Origin: Pseudosulfitobacter pseudonitzschiae
GTDB lineage: Bacteria > Pseudomonadota > Alphaproteobacteria > Rhodobacterales > Rhodobacteraceae
Reading direction: 5' to 3'
Assembly (NCBI RefSeq): GCF_002222635.1
Contig: NZ_CP022415.1
Coordinates: forward strand, 1,612,001 to 1,676,000
DNA length: 64,000 bases
Below, one piece after another: positions 57,359-64,000 of this stretch. The stretch's first letter is position 1; each line of letters opens with the position of its first letter. The notes under the pieces were generated by a model that was given only the letters and a program-made list of their open reading frames with translations, did not search any database and was not told the origin of the DNA. A program made the translations under genes and the position numbers.

Positions 57359-58341
57359 GCGGCCACCTGTCCGGTCCAGCCCGACAGTGCGTTAGGCAAC
57401 AGGCGTATCGCCTCTGCCGGTGTTTTGGCGGTCAGCACGGCGCGGCGCAGAGGGGCGGACGTGCCTGCTGTGTCCATATACCAGCCCAAATGCTTGCGCG
57501 CGACGCGCAGACCGAGAACCACGCCATAAAAGTCCAGCATTTCAGTGTAATGCCCCATCACCATCTCTGCGAACTCCTGCCCAGTGGGCACTGCGGGGGC
57601 TGGCGTGCCGTAAAGCGCATGGGCCACTTCGGCCAGCAACCATGGCCGCCCTTGCGCGCCGCGTCCGATCATCACGCCGTCGCCGCCTGATTGATCCAGC
57701 GCCTGACGCGCACTGGCCACGTCCACGATGTCACCGTTGGCAATCACCGGAACTCCGACCGCATCCTTGACGCCCCGTATCGCAGCCCAATCGGCCCGGC
57801 CTTTGTAGAATTGGCATCGGGTGCGTCCGTGAATGACAATCTGGCGAATGCCTGCGGCTTCGGCGCGGGCGGCAATTTGCGGCGCGTTCAGCAGCGCGTC
57901 GTCCCAGCCCAGCCGCGTTTTCAACGTCACGGGGATATTCACCGCGTTCACCACCGCCTCGATCAGGGTCAGGGCGTGGTCGGGTGTCTTCATCAACGCC
58001 GAACCGGAATAGCCTTGGGTGACCTTCTTGGCGGGGCAGCCCATGTTGATGTCGATCACCGCGGCGCCCTGCCCTTCGACCATACGCGCAGCTTCGGCCA
58101 TAGGCGCTGCTTCGCGCCCCGCAAGTTGAACGGCGGTGCCTTGCTGGTCCAGACCAAGTTCGGCCTTTTCGCGGGTGCCGGGGCGCGCGTTGAGCATATC
58201 GACACTGGCCACCATCTCCGAGACAACCATCCCCGCCCCGAACCGCGCCACCAAGCTGCGGAACGGCAGGTCGGTGATTCCGGCCATCGGGGCCAGCATC
58301 ACCGGTGCAATCATGGTCAATGGGTCGTGGTGTTCGGACAA
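57355..58341 (-). CDS. dusB: tRNA-dihydrouridine synthase DusB (NifR3)
   Basis: This 328-aa FMN enzyme reduces uridines of the tRNA D loop. Visible motifs are LAPMAGITDLPFR, INMGCPAKKVTQGYSGSALM with the catalytic cysteine, TLKTRLGWDD, IHGRTRCQFYKGRADW and GVMIGRGAQGRPWL. As in other alphaproteobacteria it heads the ntrBC operon. The start is TTG at 58341, with AAGGA 8 nt upstream; an ATG at 58314 is the alternative. Confidence 0.93.
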   Translation of the reverse strand: MSEHHDPLTMIAPVMLAPMAGITDLPFRSLVARFGAGMVVSEMVASVDMLNARPGTREKAELGLDQQGTAVQLAGREAAPMAEAARMVEGQGAAVIDINMGCPAKKVTQGYSGSALMKTPDHALTLIEAVVNAVNIPVTLKTRLGWDDALLNAPQIAARAEAAGIRQIVIHGRTRCQFYKGRADWAAIRGVKDAVGVPVIANGDIVDVASARQALDQSGGDGVMIGRGAQGRPWLLAEVAHALYGTPAPAVPTGQEFAEMVMGHYTEMLDFYGVVLGLRVARKHLGWYMDTAGTSAPLRRAVLTAKTPAEAIRLLPNALSGWTGQVAA

Positions 58342-58463
58342 ATGCCTAATCCTTGTGCGTGTAATCGACCTAGCTGACCCTTAGGCCAGCCTCAATCCTG
58401 TATGACCGTTTTGCACGCAGCCACGCGACCTTCGCCTAATAATTAAGCACACAAACTGCCGAA

Positions 58464-58492
58464 TTGCCAGCCCGCGCCAATACGCCTAAACA
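58464..58492 (+). promoter_or_regulatory. possible promoter of the ispD operon
   Basis: TTGCCA (58464-58469) and TAAACA (58487-58492) are separated by 17 bp in the divergent dusB/ispD gap, 32 bp before the ispD start. The match to consensus is moderate. Confidence 0.35.
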
Positions 58493-58524
58493 TCACCCAT
58501 GATAGACACGCTCCGCTTTCTGCC

Positions 58525-59193
58525 ATGACATGCGCCGCCATCATCGTGGCCGCAGGCCGTGGCGTGCGTGCTGGTGGCCCTGTAGCCAAACAGTGGCAAC
58601 CGCTGTACGGCAAGCGTGTGATCGACCACACGTTGGACGCGTTCCTGAGCCACCCGCAGATCACCGATATCGTACTGGTGCTGCATCAAGATGACATCGC
58701 GGATGCGGATTTTGACGGGATCACCTGCACCACCGGCGGTGCCGACCGCGCGGCATCGGTGCGCGCGGGGCTGGCGGCGCTTGCCAATCCGGCGATCACC
58801 CGCGTGCTGATTCACGATGTTGCCCGTCCTTGTGTCACCGCGCGCACCATCAGCGAAGTGATTGCAGCACTGGACGGGTCTGCCGGTGCCGCCCCCGCCC
58901 TGCCCGTCACCGACGCGCTGTGGACTGGCGTGAATGGGCGGGTGACGGGAACGCAGGACCGCAGCGGCCTGTACCGTGCGCAAACGCCCCAAGGGTTCGA
59001 CCGCGCCGCCATCACCGCCGCCCACGCCACCCATGCAGGCAACGCTGCCGACGACGTTGAAGTTGCACGCGCCGCAGGGCTTGACGTGGCCATCGTTGCG
59101 GGGGACGAGGATAACCTGAAAATCACCCATCCGGCCGACTTTGATCGCGCCGCACGCATACTAAAGGGACGCAATGGACATCAGACTGGGTAA
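58525..59193 (+). CDS. ispD: 2-C-methyl-D-erythritol 4-phosphate cytidylyltransferase
   Basis: Transfers CMP to methylerythritol phosphate in the non-mevalonate isoprenoid pathway. The 222-aa enzyme has the glycine-rich start [15 protein letters not shown] followed by KQW. It also has [24 protein letters not shown] and the C-terminal [14 protein letters not shown]. It overlaps ispF by 20 bp in a different frame, so these are separate proteins rather than the IspDF fusion found in some alphaproteobacteria. Confidence 0.93.
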   Translation: MTCAAIIVAAGRGVRAGGPVAKQWQPLYGKRVIDHTLDAFLSHPQITDIVLVLHQDDIADADFDGITCTTGGADRAASVRAGLAALANPAITRVLIHDVARPCVTARTISEVIAALDGSAGAAPALPVTDALWTGVNGRVTGTQDRSGLYRAQTPQGFDRAAITAAHATHAGNAADDVEVARAAGLDVAIVAGDEDNLKITHPADFDRAARILKGRNGHQTG

Positions 59194-59653
59194 CGGCTTT
59201 GACGTACATGCCTTTGATGACGGCGATCATGTGACGCTGTGCGGTGTGCGTATCGACCATGATCATGGCCTTAAGGGTCATTCGGACGCGGATGTGGCCA
59301 TGCACGCGATAACCGATGCGATTTACGGTGCGCTGGCAATGGGCGACATCGGCCGGCATTTTCCGCCCTCCGATCCGCAGTGGAAAGGTGCCGCAAGCCA
59401 TATCTTCCTGAGCCATGCGGTCGAACTGGCTCGCGACAACGGTTTTTCCATCGGCAACATCGACTGCACGATTGTCTGCGAATACCCCAAAATCGGCCCG
59501 CACAGCAATGCGATGCGAACGCGCATGGCACAGATTACACAAATTGTAGAGGACCGCATTTCAGTCAAGGCGACCACATCCGAACAGTTGGGATTTACCG
59601 GACGCGGCGAAGGTATCGCAGCGCTGGCAACCTGCACATTGGTGAAAACATGA
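59174..59653 (+). CDS. ispF: 2-C-methyl-D-erythritol 2,4-cyclodiphosphate synthase
   Basis: Cyclises CDP-methylerythritol 2-phosphate in isoprenoid synthesis. The 159-aa protein has the zinc-binding GNGFDVHAF at the N-terminus, then [30 protein letters not shown] and the C-terminal [18 protein letters not shown]. Its stop overlaps the pgpA start. Confidence 0.95.
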   Translation: MDIRLGNGFDVHAFDDGDHVTLCGVRIDHDHGLKGHSDADVAMHAITDAIYGALAMGDIGRHFPPSDPQWKGAASHIFLSHAVELARDNGFSIGNIDCTIVCEYPKIGPHSNAMRTRMAQITQIVEDRISVKATTSEQLGFTGRGEGIAALATCTLVKT

Positions 59654-60153
59654 CACAAAAACTTGCAACCGCGATCGGCACGGTTCTGGGCGTCGGCTAT
59701 ATCCGCCCCGCATCCGGCACGTGGGGGTCACTGGTGGCGCTGCCGTGGGCGTGGCTACTGCATGTCGCGGGTGGCTGGCCCTTGTTGCTTGCGGGCATAG
59801 TGGTGATTTTTGTCGCCGGATGGTGGGCCACGGGCGTGATGACCAAGGGCAAAACCGATCACGACCCGTCGGAAATTGTGGCAGACGAAGTTGTGGGCCA
59901 GTGGATCGCGCTGCTACCGCTGTCCATCGGGGCAATGAACAACAGTGTGTCGATGCTGGCGATGTGGCCGGGCTGGGTAGCGGCCTTTGCGCTGTTTCGC
60001 CTGTTCGACATCTGGAAGCCGTGGCTGGTGGGCCGCGCCGACCGGCGTGGTGATCCGTTGGGGGTCATGCTGGACGATGTGATTGCCGGTATTTTTGCCG
60101 CCATCGGCGTTGTGCTGCTGGCGGGGCTGACCCACGGGGTGTTGATGCGATGA
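59650..60153 (+). CDS. pgpA: phosphatidylglycerophosphatase A
   Basis: This inner-membrane phosphatase makes phosphatidylglycerol from its phosphate. The 167-aa protein has several helices and the PgpA signature stretches [37 protein letters not shown] and [10 protein letters not shown]. Its ATG overlaps the ispF stop, and its stop overlaps the cinA-C start, so ispD-ispF-pgpA-cinA form one coupled operon. Confidence 0.93.
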   Translation: MTQKLATAIGTVLGVGYIRPASGTWGSLVALPWAWLLHVAGGWPLLLAGIVVIFVAGWWATGVMTKGKTDHDPSEIVADEVVGQWIALLPLSIGAMNNSVSMLAMWPGWVAAFALFRLFDIWKPWLVGRADRRGDPLGVMLDDVIAGIFAAIGVVLLAGLTHGVLMR

Positions 60154-60623
60154 GCCTGCCTTTCAGCGTGCTAGAGGCCGCCAAGGCGCGCGGCATGATG
60201 ATCGCCACCGCCGAAAGCTGCACGGGCGGCATGGTGGCCGCCGCCCTGACCGACATCCCCGGATCGTCGGCAGTGGTTGATCGCGGCATGGTCACCTATA
60301 CCAACGCGGCCAAGGTCGAAATGCTGGGCGTCGCGCAATCCACGCTGGACACGCACGGCGCTGTGTCGGAGCAGATCGCCGCCGAGATGGCCACAGGGGC
60401 GCTGCATCAGAGCCACGCGCAACTGGCCGTGGCGATCACCGGCATCGCAGGGCCCGGCGGATCGGAACACAAGCCCGAGGGGCGTGTGTGTTTCGGACTG
60501 GCAGGGCCGGATGGCGTCACCACGCAAACGGTCGAGTTCGGCGCAGTTGGCCGGGCAAATGTGCGCGCTTCGGCCCGCGATCACGCCTTGGGGCTGTTGC
60601 TGGGGGCACTGACAGGCATCTGA
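60150..60623 (+). CDS. CinA C-terminal domain protein (nicotinamide-nucleotide amidase, PncC-type)
   Basis: This 157-aa standalone CinA-C protein probably deamidates nicotinamide mononucleotide in the pyridine nucleotide cycle. It carries TAESCTGGMVAAALTDIPGSSA, with the catalytic serine region, and AVAITGIAGPGGSEHKPEGRVCFGLA. The N-terminal CinA domain is absent, as is common in proteobacteria. It is the last gene of the coupled operon. Confidence 0.9.
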   Translation: MSLPFSVLEAAKARGMMIATAESCTGGMVAAALTDIPGSSAVVDRGMVTYTNAAKVEMLGVAQSTLDTHGAVSEQIAAEMATGALHQSHAQLAVAITGIAGPGGSEHKPEGRVCFGLAGPDGVTTQTVEFGAVGRANVRASARDHALGLLLGALTGI

Positions 60624-60793
60624 GCGCCAACATTCGCAATACGCACAATTTGCGGGCACATTGCGGAAATATCCGCCCGCTTTTCGCGCAATCCTGAAAT
60701 CGCCCGCTTTTTCATCGCGCTGATGCAAAAACTCGCTTTCCCAAAATCGATCGCCTTGGCACTCCGCCCGAAACCAATCGGGAGGGGACCCCA

Positions 60794-61978
60794 ATGAATG
60801 CCGCCGACACAGCCTGGATCATCACCGCAACAGCCCTTGTGCTGTTCATGACTTTGCCGGGGCTTGCCCTGTTTTACGGCGGCCTTGTGCGCGCCCGCAA
60901 CGTGCTGAGCGCGTTCATGCACGTCTATGCCATCGCCTGCCTGATGAGCATTTTGTGGTTTGTAGTCGGCTACTCGATCGCCTTTGGCGGCGGCGGCGAC
61001 AGCGGCATCTGGGGCGGGTTGGACAAATTGCTGTTGCTGGGCATCACCGCCGACAGCCTATCCGGCACCCTGCCCGAAATCCTGTTCTTTGCCTTTCAGA
61101 TGACATTTGCCATTATTACGCCCGCGCTGATCGTCGGGGCCTATGTCGAGCGGATCGGCTTTGGCTTTGTTCTGCTGTTTTCGGGGCTTTGGATGCTGCT
61201 GTCCTATGCGCCGGTGGTGCATTGGATCTGGGGCGGCGGTTTTCTCTCCGATGGCGGTATTTTCGGTGAGATGGGCGTGCGCGATTTCGCGGGCGGCATC
61301 GTGGTGCATGAAACGGCGGGACTGGCGGCGCTGATTCTGGCGGTGTTTTTGGGCCAGCGCAAGAACCACACCACACCGCCGCACAATCCCGGTCTGGTGA
61401 TGATCGGTGCGGCGATGCTCTGGGTCGGTTGGTTCGGATTTAACGGCGGGTCGCAACTGGCCGCTGATGGTGGTGCTGCGATGGCGCTGACAGTCACGCA
61501 TATTTCAGCGGCCACCGCATCGCTGACATGGGCGCTGTGGGAACGGCTGAAATTCGGGAAATCCTCGCTTGTGGGGATCGTTACCGGCACCATTGCGGGG
61601 CTTGCGTCGATCACACCTGCGTCCGGTTTCGTCGGCCCGATCGAGGCGCTGGTGATTGGTGCGGTGGCCGGTATCCTGTGTCAGGAAGCGGTGAATTTCA
61701 TCCGCAACAAGATTGCCATCGACGACACGCTGGATGTCTTTGCCGTGCACGGCGTTGGCGGCATCTTTGGCACGATCATGATCGCGGTCTTTGGCGCGGG
61801 GTCATGGGTGGCGCAACTGGGGTCGCTGGTGATTGTGGGTGCGTACACCACAGTCGTCACCATTGTGCTGATCGTCGTGGTGCGCGCCATCACGCCGCTG
61901 CGCGTGGACCCCGAGATCGAGACCAACGGCCTCGACCTCGCCGTACATGGCGAACGCGCTTACGACATCACCAGCTAG
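60794..61978 (+). CDS. amt: ammonium transporter (Amt family)
   Basis: The 394-aa inner-membrane ammonium channel has eleven predicted helices. Family motifs include FYGGLVRARN (27-36), D164 in RDFAGGIVVHETAG, the pore histidines H172 and H319 (FAVHGVGGIFGT), and MLWVGWFGFNGGS. There is no glnK beside it, unlike the usual glnK-amtB pair. Its stop overlaps the stop of the convergent MmgE/PrpD gene within a shared CTAG. GGAGGGGA precedes the start. Confidence 0.93.
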   Translation: MNAADTAWIITATALVLFMTLPGLALFYGGLVRARNVLSAFMHVYAIACLMSILWFVVGYSIAFGGGGDSGIWGGLDKLLLLGITADSLSGTLPEILFFAFQMTFAIITPALIVGAYVERIGFGFVLLFSGLWMLLSYAPVVHWIWGGGFLSDGGIFGEMGVRDFAGGIVVHETAGLAALILAVFLGQRKNHTTPPHNPGLVMIGAAMLWVGWFGFNGGSQLAADGGAAMALTVTHISAATASLTWALWERLKFGKSSLVGIVTGTIAGLASITPASGFVGPIEALVIGAVAGILCQEAVNFIRNKIAIDDTLDVFAVHGVGGIFGTIMIAVFGAGSWVAQLGSLVIVGAYTTVVTIVLIVVVRAITPLRVDPEIETNGLDLAVHGERAYDITS

Positions 61979-63222
61979 TTGGAGAGTGCGGCCACAAAAG
62001 CGGCAAGGTCGTCGTTTTGCACGGCCTGCCACAGATCATCGGCGCGCGTCCCCACAAGGGCGTGCGCCTTTTTCATGATCTTGGCCCGCCGCTCGGCCAG
62101 CGGAATAGGCGCATCAAGGTCATGGAACGCCGCCTGCCCATCGACAACGACACGCGCCTGCATCTCGGACAGGCTGTCGTCGGTGTCGATGCGCACACGG
62201 GTGCGGAACTGCGCCAGATCGGCGCGGGCGGCAGTGGCGTCGCTGAATTGCGTGATGTCGCCTGTGTCTAGCCCGTGGGCAGCCATTGCCGCCACTTGGG
62301 CATAGCTGAACTTGCATTCCAGACCTGTGCGGGGATTGGCAATGTTGCACACGGTCACCCAGCGCGGGTGGGTGGTGATCTCGATGGTGCTGTCGGGCGT
62401 CAGGTCTGCATCGGCCAAAGCCTCGAGTGTGGCGTGAAGACCGTGGCAGCAGGCATGAAATTTGTGACTGACCTGGGTCATCCGCCAGTCTGTTCCCAAA
62501 GATACAGCATCGCCCGCACCGTGGTGTGTCGGGCCAAATCCCAGTGGCCCCGCCAGCCCGTCATCGGCTGATGTCATGCCCGCTGCTGCCCAATCCGCCG
62601 CTTCGATGCCAGAGCGCGCCGCGAGCCCTGCATTCAGCGGTTTGCCCATCGTGCCGAATTGGGACTTCAACCCCGAGGCCATCGTGCTGCACAGTCCGAG
62701 CGCATGGCGCATCTGCACATCGTCCAGCCCCCGCAGCCGTCCAGCGGCCACGGTGGCTCCAAATGCCCCCGCCGTCGCGGTCTGGTGATAACCGACCTGA
62801 TAGTGCCCGCGCCCCAGCCAGATGCCCACTGCAACCGAGACTTCGGCACCGATCAGGGCCGCGTCGATGATGTCGGACAAAGACGCCCCCGCTGCCTGCC
62901 CTGCCGCGAATGCGGCGGACACCACGGCAACAGACGGATGGCCGATGTGGGCAAAGTGCGTGTCGTCGTAATCCAGCGCATGGCTGAGGGTGCCGTTGAT
63001 CAGCGCCGCCGCAGCGGGCGCGCCCTGCCCGCCACCAAACTGCGCGCATCCACCCGCCACATTGGCAACGGTGGCAAAGCCGTCAAAGCTGCCCTCGGCG
63101 GCGCCGGCGATGCCGCAAGCGGCCCAATCCAGCACCGACAGCGCCATTACCGCGCGCGCATCGTGGTCCGGCACGGCCTGTGCAAAGCCGACCAGTTGAT
63201 CCGTGATACCTGTCGCTGCCAT
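61975..63222 (-). CDS. MmgE/PrpD family protein
   Basis: The 415-aa protein belongs to the family of 2-methylcitrate dehydratase PrpD and cis-aconitate decarboxylase. Matching stretches are LINGTLSHALDYDDTHF, HIGHPSVAVVSAAFA, GYHQTATAGAFGATVAAG, GLCSTMASGLKSQFGTMGKPLNAG and FHACCHGLHATLEAL. It has no prpB/prpC neighbours, so the substrate is unknown. The ATG at 63222 has GGGAGGAGG upstream. Confidence 0.87.
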   Translation of the reverse strand: MAATGITDQLVGFAQAVPDHDARAVMALSVLDWAACGIAGAAEGSFDGFATVANVAGGCAQFGGGQGAPAAAALINGTLSHALDYDDTHFAHIGHPSVAVVSAAFAAGQAAGASLSDIIDAALIGAEVSVAVGIWLGRGHYQVGYHQTATAGAFGATVAAGRLRGLDDVQMRHALGLCSTMASGLKSQFGTMGKPLNAGLAARSGIEAADWAAAGMTSADDGLAGPLGFGPTHHGAGDAVSLGTDWRMTQVSHKFHACCHGLHATLEALADADLTPDSTIEITTHPRWVTVCNIANPRTGLECKFSYAQVAAMAAHGLDTGDITQFSDATAARADLAQFRTRVRIDTDDSLSEMQARVVVDGQAAFHDLDAPIPLAERRAKIMKKAHALVGTRADDLWQAVQNDDLAAFVAALSN

Positions 63223-63252
63223 GTGGTGGCCTCCTCCCAAGTGGCAGGACGC

Positions 63253-63696
63253 TCAGCTGTAAAGCTCGGTGGCCCGCCGTTCGAATGCGCGCACGATCCG
63301 CTGCATTGCTTCGTTGAACACAACGCCGATGATGCCCTGCAACATGCGGTTGCGAAACTCGAAATCGACAAAGAATGTCACGTCACAGCCGCCATCGGTA
63401 TCGGTAAAGCCCCAGTTCGACTTCATATAGCGAAATGGCCCGTCCAGATATTCGGTATCGATCTTGTGCATATCGGGCCACAACACCACGCGGCTGGTAA
63501 AGCGTTCGCGGAACACTTTGAAGCTGATCACCAGATCGGCCTCCATGACCGAATGGTCGCCCTGATCGGTCGTCGATTTGACACGCGCGGCGGAACACCA
63601 CGGCAGGAACTGCGGATAAGAGCCGACGTCGGCCACCAGATCATACATCTGTCGGGCGGTGTAAGGCAGGAAACGAGTTTCAGAATGTGTCGGCAT
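63253..63696 (-). CDS. COQ10/RatA-like START-domain protein (ubiquinone binding)
   Basis: The 147-aa protein matches the COQ10 branch of the START superfamily. It begins MPTHSETRFLPYTARQMYDLVADVGSYP, then has FLPWCSAARV, DLVISFKVFRERFTSRV and the C-terminal ARGIE-like end. Such proteins bind a quinone or lipid and support respiration. In related genomes it lies near the ispD-cinA cluster. The ATG at 63696 gives the usual start; the upstream extension is atypical. Confidence 0.85.
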   Translation of the reverse strand: MPTHSETRFLPYTARQMYDLVADVGSYPQFLPWCSAARVKSTTDQGDHSVMEADLVISFKVFRERFTSRVVLWPDMHKIDTEYLDGPFRYMKSNWGFTDTDGGCDVTFFVDFEFRNRMLQGIIGVVFNEAMQRIVRAFERRATELYS

Positions 63697-63766
63697 CACG
63701 CTATGAGTTATGGCAAAGGTTCTGGCCCATGTGTTACGAATTACACCTGAATTCAAGGGGGATACC

Positions 63767-64000
63767 ATGCCGGAACGGCCTTATGTGATTGATCAGATGA
63801 TCTCGGCCAAGATGATTGCCGCGCGCATCGAAGAACTTTGCGCGGAAATACAGGACGAATTCAACGGCACCGACAAGCTGGTTGTTGTGGGCCTGTTGCG
63901 CGGATCGTTTGTGTTTATCGCGGATCTTGTGCGTGAGTTGGACCTGCCGATCGAGGTCGATTTTCTTGAGGCATCGTCCTATGGCGACGGAATGGAATCA
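63767..64000 (+). CDS. hpt: hypoxanthine phosphoribosyltransferase, N-terminal part (cut by window edge)
   Basis: Purine salvage enzyme that converts hypoxanthine (and guanine) to IMP (GMP) with PRPP. The 78 visible residues begin [24 protein letters not shown]. They contain the family's [20 protein letters not shown] and [14 protein letters not shown]. The PRPP-binding loop lies beyond the window. The start ATG follows AAGGGGGA. It is divergent from the COQ10-like gene. Confidence 0.9.
   Translation, partial: MPERPYVIDQMISAKMIAARIEELCAEIQDEFNGTDKLVVVGLLRGSFVFIADLVRELDLPIEVDFLEASSYGDGMES

Noticed and set aside
60645-60685. Hairpin-like GCGG/CCGC repeats after cinA-C followed by TTTT
   Set aside because: Only 4-bp stems can form, so it is too weak to call a terminator.
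60760-60793. Possible -24/-12 (sigma-54) promoter before amt (TTGGCAC)
   Set aside because: No GC dinucleotide falls at the required 10-bp spacing after GG, and NtrC here lacks the sigma-54 contact loop.

Overview
The window is a gene-dense, GC-rich stretch of an alphaproteobacterial chromosome. It almost certainly comes from the marine Roseobacter group (order Rhodobacterales). The markers are the order dusB-ntrB-ntrC-ntrY-ntrX followed by trkA-trkH-hfq-hflX, the ispD-ispF-pgpA-cinA cluster, a DmdB-type methylmercaptopropionate-CoA ligase, a RACo-like corrinoid-protein activator and a patatin-bdhA pair. Nothing looks like a prophage, insertion sequence or CRISPR array. Most genes are intact, tightly packed and often overlap by ATGA.

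Layout. 1-4.8 kb: the 5' part of guaB, agmatinase, a RACo-like [2Fe-2S]/ASKHA protein with a coupled methyltransferase, and a small conserved ORF. 4.9-5.4 kb: tRNA-Gly(CCC) with its own promoter, then a decayed RTX-type gene. 5.6-11.6 kb: dmdB, a thioesterase, and the zwf-pgl-pgi operon feeding glucose 6-phosphate oxidation. 11.7-20.7 kb: a radical SAM enzyme, usg, gyrA, an M32 carboxypeptidase, ctaA, trmJ and a ThiE-like protein. 20.7-27.3 kb: a HupE/DUF4198 divergent pair, psuK-psuG (pseudouridine breakdown), a DUF502 protein, and a patatin-bdhA pair that may mobilise polyhydroxybutyrate. 27.4-34.5 kb: a probable small RNA, a peptide-binding protein, an XRE-cupin regulator divergent from an AMP-forming ligase, a DsbA-like protein, a TagD-like cytidylyltransferase and a Bcr/CflA exporter. 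34.5-45.8 kb: mfd, hemB, a SYLF lipoprotein, a PAS/MCP-like protein, a beta-hydroxyacid dehydrogenase, a penicillin-acylase-type Ntn hydrolase and an RsuA-family pseudouridine synthase. 45.9-58.3 kb: the nitrogen regulation/potassium uptake/Hfq block. 58.5-64 kb: isoprenoid genes ispD-ispF, pgpA, cinA-C, amt, an MmgE/PrpD protein, a COQ10-like protein and the 5' end of hpt.

How the genes work together. DusB-NtrBC-NtrYX and the ammonium channel handle nitrogen sensing and entry. TrkAH handles potassium. Hfq would serve small RNAs such as the candidate found at about 27.45 kb. NtrC lacks the GAFTGA loop needed to engage sigma-54, so it probably activates sigma-70 promoters, as is known for Rhodobacter capsulatus.

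The most notable observations are: a promoter-to-terminator small RNA candidate; a dispersed GC-rich palindromic element whose conserved CTTCAT(C/T)TTGCC-like tail lies within 7 nt of a stop codon in all four copies; the sigma-54-independent NtrC; an RTX gene relic beside a tRNA gene; and a divergent metal-transport-like pair whose start codons share one CATG. No defence or phage system was found.
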